A stretch of 64,000 nt of DNA from Dendrophyllia cribrosa. Its lineage: Eukaryota > Cnidaria > Anthozoa > Scleractinia > Dendrophylliidae. The notes beneath the pieces were generated by a model. The model had not been told where the DNA came from. It ran no database searches and saw nothing but the letters and a program-made list of their open reading frames with translations. This document shows positions 27,301 through 34,335 of the stretch, one piece after another (positions within the stretch are counted from its first letter, which is position 1; each line of letters opens with the position of its first letter). The translations under genes were made by a program, and so were the position numbers. The stretch covers positions 32,255,445 to 32,319,444 of the forward strand of contig JAJLRJ010000010.1 in assembly GCA_024195265.1 (NCBI GenBank). Direction: 5' to 3'.

Positions 27301-28461
27301 ACAAAATGATGACAAAATAAACTAAGCCATTGTTTTACAGTGTCCTTTGAACATAAATAAGTTGTAATACTTCTGAAAAAGATTACGCGCGTTGCACTTC
27401 GCAAGAAATGGAAATAAAGTCACGCTATAAAACGAACTTTATCAAGACTTACGTGTGTTTCTTCGCAGTCAAAAAGCGAGTTTAAGGGCAGAGAAGCAAT
27501 GATTGAACAAGTTTTGTCCACCTTTGAACAACCCCTCGAGAACGGCCACGATAAATCAAATTGAATCCAAAGTTTCAAACGTGCGAAGCACAATTCTTCG
27601 CTTTGGACAGCAAATCATTAAACCGGAACTCGTCTCGATAAACACTCTTTGCAGATTCAAATTGCCTTCAGTTTCGAATGAATTTGCTGCTCAAGCTAAA
27701 GACGAAACTTTGCTGTCACACGAGCACGACCCTGTGCTTTGTTCGACGTTGATGTGCCAGGCACATGACAATCAATCAATGAAATTTGACAGAATCTTTC
27801 TCCGACGAACAAAAACCTAGCTACAGCTCAATTTACAAAAAAATCTAAACTTCAACTTACCAGTAGCGACATTTTCTAAACTGTCAAGAGTTTGCAGGAC
27901 GCGGATGAAGCCTTCTTCGCTCTCAAGGTCGCTTGGAGAAAAAATCTACACACACAAACATGGCGCACATTACTTGTTGAGCACGCTCAGATGGCACATG
28001 AAATTTTAATGCATGAACGCCAATGTTTATTTTAAATAATCATAATATGCGAAAATTATTCATATTCGGCATCAAACCTCGTCGTCTTTCAGTTGCAGTT
28101 CTTGGCAGGCGCTCAAAAATGCCCTGATGTTGTCCAAACACTCGTCTTCTGTGACCGGCTCTTGATGTATCTACAAAACAGAGACCAGCGGACAGAGTGC
28201 AAGAGTGAAATTGACAATGCTCATTTACATGACAAAATAACTTAACTAAACAGATTTTCACTGCTGCTAAATACCAATTCGTTCGCTCACCTTATTTATT
28301 GTGCCTGGCTTTAATCGATTCACTAAACGACACAGAATCGAGCCGTCTTTCAAAATCTCCAGCAGAAAGCTGTCAAGCTCATGATCACTCGCATTTTGCC
28401 GCTGTTCCAAAAGACCCAAAGCAACAAACCAGCTTACGATTTGGCGTGGTTTGAGTCGCAT
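292..28461 (-). CDS. ARHGEF7: PIX-type Rho guanine nucleotide exchange factor (beta-PIX/alpha-PIX, Cool), 3' part beyond left edge
   Basis: This gene encodes an exchange factor for Rac/Cdc42 that in the known family binds PAK through its SH3 domain and GIT proteins through its C-terminus, acting at focal adhesions and the cell cortex. Minus-strand exons read from GT-AG borders are 28291-28461, 28078-28170, 27861-27945, 21184-21287, 19177-19251, 18508-18546, 17788-17872, 16614-16699, 16024-16074, 15480-15523, 15025-15120, 12828-12895, 12251-12329, 9433-9492, 8404-8463, 8075-8155 and 292-354. Codon phase is continuous across each neighbouring pair except between 15025 and 12895, where one short exon (length 1 modulo 3) is missing from my reading. 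Domain order CH, SH3, DH, PH is diagnostic of PIX and of no other RhoGEF. The start ATG at 28461 lies where vertebrate PIX starts, just before the CH domain. About 447 codons are visible. Cnidarians would be expected to have a single ancestor of ARHGEF6 and ARHGEF7, so the symbol is approximate. Confidence 0.93.
409..841. mobile_element. Foldback/MITE-like element with long inverted ends
   Basis: The ends are CCTCGAGGCCGGAATTATGA and its inverse. The arms (about 409-500 and 755-841) remain alignable for roughly 85 bases, both including a stretch about a missing transposase-free core with no coding content. Flanking bases just outside also partly mirror each other, so the true ends may be a little further out. 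Confidence 0.75.
1570..1765 (-). mobile_element. Palindromic element, copy 1 (inverse copy at 44.9 kb)
   Basis: The segment is the reverse complement of 44877-45110: both carry AAGTCATGTGATTATCATTA, ATAAACTATATGCCCGAC and GCAAATGATGCTAC. Each copy is itself a hairpin with ends built on AATCACATGACTTTTG. Non-autonomous; no coding capacity. Confidence 0.75.
2240..2642 (+). repeat. 400 bp duplicated segment, copy A
   Basis: It is repeated in the same orientation at 6474-6875 with scattered substitutions, and brackets the satellite array. It includes a 46-codon frame starting ATGGC at 2455, also open in the other copy and partly in a third copy at about 2740-2893. Confidence 0.85.
2740..2893 (+). 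repeat. Third, partial copy of the duplicated segment
   Basis: It starts near CGTTAGATTCGCAATGGTCA and matches copies A and B through the shared short frame ([20 protein letters not shown] region) to AGAACTTTAA, where the inverted-repeat element at 2893 begins. It is shorter than A and B at both ends. Confidence 0.75.
2893..3452. mobile_element. Inverted-repeat element of about 560 bp
   Basis: The left end AAGGGCTATGTCGCGAGGTG is mirrored on the right by CCTCGCGACATAGCCCCTT. There is no transposase. It sits at the point where copy C of the duplicated segment stops. Confidence 0.65.
3509..6472. repeat. Satellite/minisatellite array, unit 43-50 bp, about 60-65 copies
   Basis: The unit is GGACACTTTGTGATGCCAGT followed by CATGGAGTAGCATACCAC and a C-run of variable length (3-12). 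The unit-length variation comes mostly from the C-run. Larger blocks recur: a variant unit with TTGTGGTGAGTACCATGC appears at 3651 and again 711 bases on at 4362; GACGGTCATGGAGTAGCGTA recurs at 5251 and 6309; a block with CGTGCAACCTGCTTGGACAC recurs about 482 bases apart. Minus-strand frames through the array stay open simply because the unit lacks stops. Confidence 0.97.
6474..6875 (+). repeat. 400 bp duplicated segment, copy B
   Basis: A direct repeat of 2240-2642, starting immediately after the last satellite unit (TTTGGGATTACTCTAGGCTC) and ending near CTACCGCGTTTTAAC. It carries the same 46-codon frame from 6689, which ends in NMADD where copy A ends in NMADN. Confidence 0.85.
7304..7466. 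mobile_element. Near-perfect 163 bp palindrome (foldback element)
   Basis: The arms of about 80 bases begin GTAATCATACGGTTTTCG-like and meet near GAGCCGCTTCGGCGAG at the centre. A second, looser inverted pair follows directly (TACATGAAAAAATT at about 7478 and its inverse at about 7627), so the hairpin may sit inside a larger foldback of about 180 bases ending near 7650. No coding content. Confidence 0.85.
8075..16699 (-). CDS. ARHGEF7: PIX exons 8-17: linker and DH (RhoGEF) catalytic domain
   Basis: Exon 8 (16614-16699) is a Pro/Ser/Thr linker that ends in RVYHNL and leads into the DH domain. Exon 9 gives [17 protein letters not shown] (conserved region 1, with the catalytic Glu). Exons 10 and 11 continue through [14 protein letters not shown] and [15 protein letters not shown]. 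Exon 12828-12895 reads [19 protein letters not shown], exon 12251-12329 contains [18 protein letters not shown], exon 9433-9492 reads [20 protein letters not shown], exon 8404-8463 ends AIAVFQNLS, and exon 8075-8155 contains [20 protein letters not shown]. These follow the DH of PIX in order. The exon joining conserved regions 1 and 2 is the one not located. Confidence 0.92.
8958..9350 (-). repeat. 107 bp dispersed tandem repeat, about 4 units
   Basis: Units contain AAGCTATTGAGCAGTACTT, GTGGTGCTGTTTATTATGCT and GGTGGTTCTAACTTTTGAGT, in the opposite orientation to the array at 53.9 kb. Elsewhere in the window the family also occurs at 1-135, 945-1010, 16345-16515, 35975-36270, 36935-37135, 44765-44875, 45195-45515 and 53925-54550. 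Confidence 0.9.
10425..10485 (+). repeat. G-rich low-complexity tract (GGAAGGGG-like)
   Basis: An imperfect run of GGGAAGGGGGAAGGGGGT and related motifs. Confidence 0.85.
10545..10855 (+). repeat. Three diverged tandem copies of a roughly 100 bp unit
   Basis: Each copy carries CTAATACA, TTATCTACTGGAT, GGATAAAGATTGTC and GATAGATAAAAAA in the same order. No coding content. Confidence 0.65.
11126..11510 (+). mobile_element. Terminal-inverted-repeat element carrying a THAP fragment
   Basis: The arms 11126-11208 and about 11424-11510 match for about 80 bases as inverted repeats, with GTGATCTTGTCAAAAATG at the inner side and AGCTGTTTTGGG near the outer side. Between them lies a broken THAP zinc-finger frame. 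THAP domains are the DNA-binding part of P-element-type and Kolobok-type transposases, so this is probably an internally deleted copy of such a transposon. Confidence 0.75.
11205..11380 (+). pseudogene. Broken THAP-type zinc finger fragment
   Basis: From ATG at 11205 the frame reads [20 protein letters not shown] then MHFHTLP, the C-x4-C part of a THAP domain, and stops at 11292-11294. A neighbouring frame continues with [16 protein letters not shown], which fits the next THAP helix, and another with [10 protein letters not shown], which resembles the family's C-terminal Cys region with the final His not in place. At least two frame breaks make it non-functional. The start overlaps the inner edge of the left inverted repeat. 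Confidence 0.7.
11699..11957 (-). mobile_element. tRNA-derived SINE, near full length
   Basis: Read on the minus strand from 11957, the head is GCCTGGTTAGCTCAGTTGTT (A box) followed by GGTCGCGGGTTCCAATCCC (B box), as in a tRNA. A tail of about 180 bases follows with GACCAACACTCGGGGTCTTT and ACACACTATTCGAAAAG. The tail is not part of any tRNA, so this is a SINE and not a tRNA gene. I recall the same head and tail as a common anthozoan SINE. Confidence 0.88.
12054..12228. mobile_element. Short inverted-repeat element
   Basis: The ends are CAGGGGTTTCAATAA and its exact inverse TTATTGAAACCCCTG. The interior is pyrimidine-biased with CCGGCTACCGGCGGTGTACC. The right end is 22 bases from the PIX exon 12251-12329, so the element forms the intron side of that donor region. 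Confidence 0.7.
12896..15024 (-). other. PIX intron region expected to hold one unfound small exon
   Basis: The phase and the family alignment require a short exon here coding the join of DH conserved regions 1 and 2 (a GG-F-L-type motif before MKELY). I did not find it. The stretch otherwise holds diverged dispersed repeats (for example near 13100-13175 and 13725-13810, both containing GAGGAGCATT or its inverse) and no recognised gene. A plus-strand open frame at 14357-14641 has no recognisable family. Confidence 0.6.
15584..15607 (+). repeat. Poly-G tract
   Basis: An almost uninterrupted run of G within the intron between PIX exons 9 and 10. Confidence 0.9.
15821..15980. mobile_element. 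Inverted-repeat element of 160 bp
   Basis: The ends TGGTTTGCAACCATGTGACA and CACGTGCAAACCA mirror each other, with inner matches around GGCGGCTATGTTGGTGGTCA and its inverse. It ends 44 bases from PIX exon 16024-16074. Confidence 0.7.
16345..16515 (+). repeat. 107 bp dispersed repeat, about 2 units
   Basis: Same consensus and orientation as 53.9 kb: ACAGTACCACAGGAAAGTAC, CATCTACAGACTCAAAAGTT. It is preceded by a poly-A run. Confidence 0.85.
17069..17087 (+). repeat. Poly-C tract
   Basis: A CCCCTCCCCC run with almost no interruption. Confidence 0.85.
17191..17613. mobile_element. Terminal-inverted-repeat element of about 420 bp
   Basis: The arms begin TTTACCCTGCGAGCAGTGGA on the left and their inverse ends on the right, with about 60 matching bases through GCCGAACAAGAGAGAAACC. 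The interior has no recognised transposase. TA bases directly outside both CCCTGC ends are compatible with a TA target duplication. Confidence 0.8.
17788..21287 (-). CDS. ARHGEF7: PIX exons 4-7: acidic/Thr-rich linker and PAK-binding SH3 domain
   Basis: Exon 4 (21184-21287) encodes a polar linker rich in Thr, Glu and His. Exons 5 (19177-19251), 6 (18508-18546) and 7 (17788-17872) encode one SH3 domain. Exon 5 contributes [16 protein letters not shown], exon 6 [13 protein letters not shown], and exon 7 [20 protein letters not shown]. The double Trp, the Gly-Trp-Phe-Pro-Ser-Asn-Tyr-Val end and the acidic RT loop are those of PIX SH3 domains, which bind an atypical proline motif in PAK. The 85-base exon 7 ends one base into a codon, which exon 8 completes. 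Confidence 0.94.
18130..18290 (-). mobile_element. tRNA-derived SINE, second family
   Basis: On the minus strand the head has TTAACTCAGATGGATA (A-box-like) and GGGTTTTAATCCCAGTC (B-box-like), then TCAAGCCTGAGTTTTTTTCA and a short body with CACTGCTAGGATCGCATC. The same body lies on the plus strand at 36303-36390. Confidence 0.75.
18843..18895. repeat. Perfect short palindrome
   Basis: The arms read AAAATACATAAGGCATCAAT and its inverse around an ATAATAATTAT centre. Confidence 0.85.
18938..19165. mobile_element. Foldback element next to PIX exon 5
   Basis: The left arm (about 18938-19026, with GGCAATGCTGCCTTCATCAG) is mirrored by 19085-19165 (with GACAAAGGCAGCATTGCC). Its right end is about 12 bases from the exon ending at 19177, so it lies in the start of the following intron as the gene is read. 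Confidence 0.65.
19436..20180. repeat. Imperfect repeat region with GGTATATGAAAGGG motifs
   Basis: Units such as GGTATATGAAAGGGTCGGG, AAGTATATGAATGGGTAGGG and GGTATATGAAAGGGGTACC recur between a CCCCGGGGGAAGGGG stretch on the left and CCCTCCCCCTCCCCCCCGGG on the right. A related GGGTACTC-type segment occurs at 40125-40320. No coding content. Confidence 0.65.
22520..23313 (-). pseudogene. Decayed Myb/SANT-like (trihelix) DNA-binding protein gene
   Basis: From ATG at 23313 the frame begins [17 protein letters not shown], the first helix of the Myb/SANT-like domain, then breaks. In another frame [19 protein letters not shown] gives the third-helix region, followed by RQEWEMF. The frame at 22650-22961 then gives [20 protein letters not shown] and a Ser/Glu/Lys-rich region, and a frame shift near 22650 continues it to about 22525. 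The join near 22960-23070 includes an 80-base local duplication. In Harbinger elements this protein helps the transposase bind the ends; here it cannot be functional. Confidence 0.75.
22880..23070 (-). repeat. 80 bp direct duplication inside the Myb-like pseudogene
   Basis: The block with GGTTTGCAGCCAAGAACATG and CCATTAATTTTATTCAAACA occurs twice in tandem, about 86 bases apart, with a few differences. Confidence 0.85.
24865..25120 (+). repeat. Two direct copies of a 75-80 bp segment
   Basis: 24865-24945 and 25048-25120 share TTTGTTATCAATGTG, TGAATTATAAAAC and CAAGCTTGC in order. The second copy leads into a short GC-rich palindrome at 25115-25182 (GCCGACTCGGCCTACGGCCT centre). Confidence 0.7.
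25115..25182. repeat. GC-rich hairpin
   Basis: The ends ATATCGCCTTA and TAAGGCGATAT mirror each other around a CCGACTCGGCCTACGGCC core. Confidence 0.8.
25212..25983. mobile_element. Terminal-inverted-repeat element of about 770 bp with telomere-like CCCTAA stretch
   Basis: The left end TTGCAGGTAAAATTTGTTCT and the right end (inverse) TTGCAGGTAAAATCGGTTCT match for about 65 bases, through TGTGTACCCAG. At 25747-25930 the interior holds a degenerate array of CTAACCCTAACCCC and CTAACTCTAACAC motifs. No transposase seen. Confidence 0.75.
27861..28461 (-). CDS. ARHGEF7: PIX exons 1-3: calponin-homology (CH) domain
   Basis: Three exons (57 codons; 31 codons; 28 codons plus 1 base) encode residues 1-116. 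Exon 1 reads [20 protein letters not shown] at its start and carries the CH core [19 protein letters not shown]. Exon 2 contains [19 protein letters not shown], and exon 3 contains [20 protein letters not shown], matching the C-terminal helices of the single PIX CH domain. Donors are GTGAG, GTTTG and GTAAG; acceptors are TAG or CAG. Some PIX isoforms in other animals lack the CH domain through an alternative promoter; nothing here tests that. Confidence 0.93.
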
Positions 28462-30036
28462 TTTGATACAAATTTAGATGATCGGCGGTCGGCGCTCGCG
28501 CTGTTGGCGAGAGAGAGACTCGCACAAAATAATTCTCTCCAACTGAGTGACAGGGTAGTTCAAATTCCTATGATCGTTCATCGGGTGGAACGGCATTCCT
28601 CGCTAATTCATGCCTCAATAAAGCGAACAGGAAGCAAGTAATCATCATAAATTACGCGCCTTTCGGACAACAATGAAATGTACAACTTCGAAAATTTTCC
28701 CGCCAAGTTATCAACCAAATTGGCTCAAATAAGAATAGGTTTTAGAAAGAGTGATAAAAAAGACCTTGCGACTATTCCAAGACTTCAAAGTTCTTTGCCA
28801 TCAAATAAGAAAAATAACCAAGGGATTTTTCGAACCAAACGTGCCTTTTTAATAGTGACGTGTAGGAAATAAGGGAAGACTACCACGATTTCCTGTAAGT
28901 GTCAATTATGAACCCCTCCCCAACCGAAAAGAAAATTGATTGGAAGTGTTTCTAAAACCCGATTTCCAAAGGGAAAACGTCACAAAGTAAACCTTTTGAA
29001 CAGAACCCAAAAAAAAAAGAAGTTCACGTGAAATTTTGACCGTGAGCACCGTCTTTGATGCGGGTTGAACGCGGAGTCATAGTAGAACAGATTCAGGATT
29101 CACTTGGTGCACTTGGTGTGTTGTTTATATTTGTTGCTGATTGTTGACAATGAGTTATACAACCAAGATAAATTTGATCTATTTTTTATTTACCACAAAC
29201 GAAACTTAAAACCGTTCCTGACCGTTTTCTCTCTTCGGTTACCGAGAACAGCAGATGTCTTTACAGTCAGTTTCATTCAGGGCGTGGTCTTTAACTGACA
29301 GAAGCCGAAGAAACGTTCTGAACCAACCTCAAGTATTTTTTAAGATTTTTTTTATTCCTGTATAAGTCTGAAAAGTTCGAATGCTGTATTGGAACATTTG
29401 GTCTGATTTGGACTACTAGGTTTTTGGGATCATTTGGACTACGCATTTGGACTACGCTTTTAGTTTTCAAGTTGGTGATCGCAATTCACATAACAAAATC
29501 TCTTGACTATCACCTGATTACAAACACGAGAATTTAGTTTTATCGACTGAGTCGATAAGTGTAAGTAAGTAACTGAGTCGATAAGTGTAGGTAAGTGTTT
29601 CATCCCCCCACCGACGCAGCACCACAGTTTCTCTAGAAACTAACCCCATTCACCTGATTACAAAGCCGTGGACACTTTGCTTTGAGTTGGACAACTCAAT
29701 TATGTAGCGGCCAATCAGATGCGAGGTGAATTGAGACTAAACTGCAAAACCGTGAACGATCTATTGCACCACATTGGATCAATACAAACAGTGATAAGGA
29801 AAAACGGACCACTGCAAAGGACCTACTGAGAAAACAATGTGAAAAGGTATTCTCTCAAAATGGCTATTGTTGGCCAAACCTAACATCTGTAACATGATCA
29901 GCGATCAAAACCAGAAAGCAGACGCAGACAGCTGTTTACGTTTTTTTTTGGAACCGATGAAACGAGATGACTGAAACCGCAGGAAAACTATGAAAACAGG
30001 AAAGAGGAAATACCACTGAACTTTTTCTTTGCGAAA

Positions 30037-30200
30037 TATACAGCTATTTCAATTAACGTTGTCGGATAAAAGCTTAAAGCCAAGACCGCAAGGTTGTATG
30101 GTAGTAAGGTGGTATAGCTATTCACAACTACCCATACTACCATGCGGTCTTGGCTTTGAGCTTTAGGATCCGACAACGTTAATTGAAATAGCTGTATATA
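30037..30200. mobile_element. Long palindrome (foldback element), 164 bp
   Basis: The arms TATACAGCTATTTCAATTAA, GTTGTCGGAT and AAGCCAAGACCGCA are mirrored on the right half. The centre is a GGTAGTAAGGTGGTATAGCT stretch. Confidence 0.85.
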
Positions 30201-30570
30201 CGATTTATAAACATATATGTCATTTATTTCTCGTTGTAGTTTTTTGAAAGCATGTCCGGCAGTGATTTCTGTAAAACCAATGCAAGGATCACTTGTTTAA
30301 GGTTAATTTCAAAGCATGTTCAAATGAAATCGTTCGTAATTTTCTGATTTTTACAACTATCGGCGTTGTTGTAAAAAGACCTGAAGACGAGCGACAATTC
30401 CGTGGTTAGGGAGAACTCCTTATAATAATGACGAGAATACTTGTCGCAAAAAAAAAAAAACGCCGAATAGGTTCCAGAATCAAGTAGTAATAGACATGAC
30501 TTCTACTGACTTTTACTTTATCCTGATTCCTACTGATTTTTATCCACTTGGCAATTACTGTCAACATAAG

Positions 30571-31056
30571 GCTGCGTTTTTTTGGGAGGATCCGAAATTG
30601 GATTTGTGATCTCGGATCATATGGATTTTTCATGACCAAAAAAACGAAAAATCCTAAAACGGATCATTTAACGTAAAAGAACCGTTGGTATGCAAATGAA
30701 GCTATTTTGACTCGCTTGTGTTTATCAGCCTGCTCGACAAATAGTTTTCAAACTATAAGCAATAAAATCTTACCTGAATTGCCCATGATATGAAATCGTG
30801 AAAGAAACAAAACAGCGACCGGAACGAGTAAATTTGCACGAAAGACCGCTTGTCAGATGTACTTTTTTCGAATCCATTCCCAAAAAAACGCTCAGATCAC
30901 GAATCTAAAAATCCGGATTTGGATTTGATCCGAAGAATCCACCCTGAGTGTGGATTTTATGGATTCATGATCCGTTTTTGGATTTGCCCAAAAAAACGCA
31001 AAATCCGTTTTTGGATTCAGAAATCCTGATTTGGATTTTCCCAAAAAAACGCACCC
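30571..31056. mobile_element. Inverted-repeat element of about 485 bp
   Basis: The left end GCTGCGTTTTTTTGGGAGGA and the right end (inverse) GGTGCGTTTTTTTGGGAAAA match. The interior is full of ATCCGAAAT/GGATTT repeats related to the ends (GGATCCGAAATTGGATTTG). Confidence 0.75.
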
Positions 31057-31314
31057 TAGATAACCATGCATTTCACGACTTTCATCGGAAAAAATTATAC
31101 TCGCACTGCATGCGGAGATTTTAATTATAATCTCTTGATAGATCTCAATCGTTTGTTCCCCTAGCAAATACTAATTTTGAAAGTGAACGCTCTGAAGGGA
31201 ACCAAAGTAGCAGTTTTTACCCCAAGTTAACCAGCATCTCCACCGCAATTTCATAGCAGTTTCCCAGGTAACGACATTCTGCAATTACAAAAACATTCTG
31301 GTAACATTCTGGTA

Positions 31315-31640
31315 ATATTCTACAATAGGCCACTTTAAAAATTCCATAATACTCTATAAGTGCAGGTTTGGGTGGTGCTTGATGTAAGCCTGATTTTTCC
31401 AATTTCTTTTGTTTTCAGCACGAACTGCACGTGCTATACTTCAACTTCTTGGCAATTTGCATACGGTGCACATTTGTATACGAACACACAATGCTACGTC
31501 CTAGCGTTCCTACATGTACTCTGAATTCCACTGAGCCATTCTAACAAAGGATTCTTGAATCAGTAATTACACCCCGGTGAGGCTGAGCCTGCACATAAAA
31601 GATTATTATGGTATTTTTCGAAGTGGCCTATTACAAAAAC
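31315..31640. mobile_element. Inverted-repeat pair of about 40 bp arms
   Basis: CTACAATAGGCCACTTTAAA at 31320 is the inverse of the GAAGTGGCCTATTACA stretch near 31620, and CCATAATACTCT pairs with GATTATTATGG. The interior has no coding content. Confidence 0.6.
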
Positions 31641-31677
31641 AGTTTTTTATCTACAATACCCAAATTTCGAATAGTTT

Positions 31678-31775
31678 TTTCACCATCATTACCGCGTCAT
31701 CGTCATCATCATCATTACCGTCATCGTCACCGTCACATCATCGTCATCGTCACCATCACGATCATGATCATCTAT
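31678..31775 (+). repeat. CATCGTCA-type microsatellite
   Basis: An interrupted run of CATCGTCATCATCATCATTA units. Confidence 0.9.
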
Positions 31776-32118
31776 TCTTTAATTGGTAGATAGGTTGCAC
31801 GTTTTATGGAAGCAACTAAACGTAAACGTAAGCAAACACAGAGCCACTTTCGCTTTGTTGGTATCAATCCTAAGTAGTGATGTGGGATTTCCAAATAACA
31901 GTTTCACTGTTTATGGGTTCCTGGCAACAGTGAAACTGAAATGAACTGTTCGCAGTTTTAGAAATTCTATTTTACAATTTTTAGCGTGATTGTGGTTTTC
32001 CTTATTTTGCATTTATTATTTTTAGCTTATTTCATTTAGTGACTTTTATTTAAGACTGGACTCGTCTGAAAACCACCTATGGGTGATGGCGACTTCTGTA
32101 TAAAGAAAGTTATCACGA

Positions 32119-32119
<1 letters not shown>

Positions 32120-32153
<34 letters not shown>

Positions 32154-32154
32154 T
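32120..32154 (+). repeat. AAT trinucleotide microsatellite
   Basis: An uninterrupted run of about eleven AAT units. Confidence 0.95.
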
Positions 32155-33303
32155 GATCGGGACGCTTGTCGTACCCCTCTGAGGTGAAAGTGTGGCTTAC
32201 ATGACTTTTAAAGATCGGTGTTATGGAATTATCTCGTTAACTTTTCTGGCAATCGAACAATGCCATCACACGGTACACGAATGTTACGTAACGTTTTGTG
32301 ATTTTTTTAGTGATTATTAGGAGCAGTGTGGGAGAGGAGAAGAACGGGGTGGGAGGCGATTTAGAAAAATAAGAAATATTAAAGATTTATGTGAGTATAA
32401 ACTGTTTGTTGTTGTTTCTTTCTTCTACCCCTACTTAAAACTCTTACAATTTCATTCAAATTCAGGTGTAACTCCCCCTTTATAAAATGTGCTGTAGTAT
32501 TTTTTTTAGAACCTTCAGAAATGTAATTTTTGACTTCTGAGTGATGTAGTAACGAATTAGCCAGAAATTATTATTTTGACGCCACGATATAGAGGCTTGC
32601 GTGTCGTCATGGGACATCTCGGGACTGATATTTATCATTCTACGTCGGTCATTCTTCTCGAACGTTGCCTTTTTTCGTTAAGTTTTTACTATAAATACGT
32701 TGGGAAATGAAATGTTATAAAAAGTATTAAGTAATGTTACCTGCACCTTTTCTTCTAGCTCCAGTGCCACTGCACTTATAGAGGAAATACGTTTCCCCAT
32801 TTTTGGGGGCCACATCTAAAGGGTAGTTTTTCGAGGTTTTTCGTAGCTGGCGTGGCACAATTTTTTTTTGACTTTTGACCTATAATGCGTGTGAAATGTA
32901 ATTTAAAAGGATAAGGAGAATAGACAAAATATGTTATTAGGATACATTCATTGGATGACTGACTGACTGACCCATCCTAAATAAACTATTTCACATTGAA
33001 AGTCACAAGAGGCCTAGCTACCTGTACGCACGTACGCACGTGCGTACCTGAAAAAGTCGAAAAATAAGTAAAAACAGGAGCCGAATCGGCTCCTGGTAAA
33101 ACATGAATAAAGTAGGTAGGTAGGAGGTAGGGGGGTGTTTGAAATTGATTGCGCTTACCTCTGAAAAAGTCCTGGCTACGCCCCTGGTCACGTGTCAGTG
33201 GAGTCAGAATTGAGACTTGCCATAGTACCGTGCTAAAACCTTTGAAATGCTAATGTATTAGAAATTGCTGAAACTTAAAAGTCAGTTAACTCTTAAGTTG
33301 GGC

Positions 33304-33727
33304 AGACACGAGGGTCATGTAGCAGGGACATGTCGCAGCGACATGTAGCAGCAACAAAAATCTGTGTACTAGTACACACTGAGGGACATGTAGCAGGGAC
33401 GTACAGCGGGGACAAAATCATAGCGCCTGCACACACATGAAAATGTTGCAGCGATACGTCCCCTCGTGTCAACTGATACTATCATAATTGTGCAACACCA
33501 ATTTTGGGGACATTTTGTCATTGGTGTTGCACAATTATGACAGCATCAGTTCACACGAGGGGGCGTGTCGCTGCAACATGTCCTTGAGACATATCCCCGC
33601 AACATTTTTCTGTGTGCAAACGCTATGATTTGTCCCTGCTACATGTCCCTCAGTGTTTACTACACAATTTTTTGGTGCTGCTTCATGTCGCTGCGATATG
33701 TCCCTGCCACATGACCCCTCGTGTCTA
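33304..33727. mobile_element. Multi-palindromic element of about 425 bp
   Basis: The outer ends GACACGAGGGTCATGTAGCA and the inverse of CATGACCCCTCGTGTC pair. Inside, CATAATTGTGCAACACCAAT pairs with ATTGGTGTTGCACAATTATG around 33484-33540, and many AGCAGGGACATGT and TGTCGCTGCAACATGT motifs repeat. Confidence 0.8.
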
Positions 33728-34275
33728 CCTACCTTTAGGGGTAAAAATAAATCAGAACCATGCTCACAGAGCGACATTCTGGTACCTTTTAAAGGTTCTT
33801 TGAAAGGTTTCCACGAGCATCCTTTTACTGTTAGAAGTAACCCCACCCTCCACTACAAACGAAACACTGGATAGAACACTTATAAGTTATTTATGCATTT
33901 TTATTAACAACAGAATAAGTAAGCAGTAAATCCGAGTTGTTTCCTAACGTTTTGAACTGAATTTTCTGATAATTAACAACACTGATTCTTTTTCGTCTTA
34001 TGAGCTGGAGAAACTGACACATTCACAGAAAGCATAACACCAGGGAAACAAGATTAGATTAATTATTGCACAAAAATAATTACTATACATTTTGAAACAT
34101 TTCTAATTTGCCTTCTACTGTTGCAAGTTAAGATACTACTATGTAACCACAGGTTTGCCATCCCATGTGTGAGTGGTATGCTGTGCTGTTATCAGTAATG
34201 GATGTTTCAGAAATCAAAGTCAAAGTCGTTATAGGCGGATTTCAGCTGATGAAATGTTTATCAACAAACCTTTTC

Positions 34276-34335
34276 AATAGACCATTTTACCGTTGTGTTC
34301 GGTGACCTGGCCTTTGAACTGTAAAATGGTCTATT
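34276..34335. repeat. Small hairpin repeat
   Basis: AATAGACCATTTTAC and its exact inverse GTAAAATGGTCTATT flank a 30-base loop. Confidence 0.85.

Larger units (their letters stand above)
21288..27860 (-). other. PIX intron 3 (6.6 kb)
   Basis: It contains the Harbinger-type element, the 25 kb duplication and the 770 bp inverted-repeat element. Between 23481-24860 and 25990-27860 I see AT-rich sequence with no recognised gene. Short open frames there (for example 26771-27092 minus, 27503-27820 plus) have no family resemblance. Confidence 0.7.
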
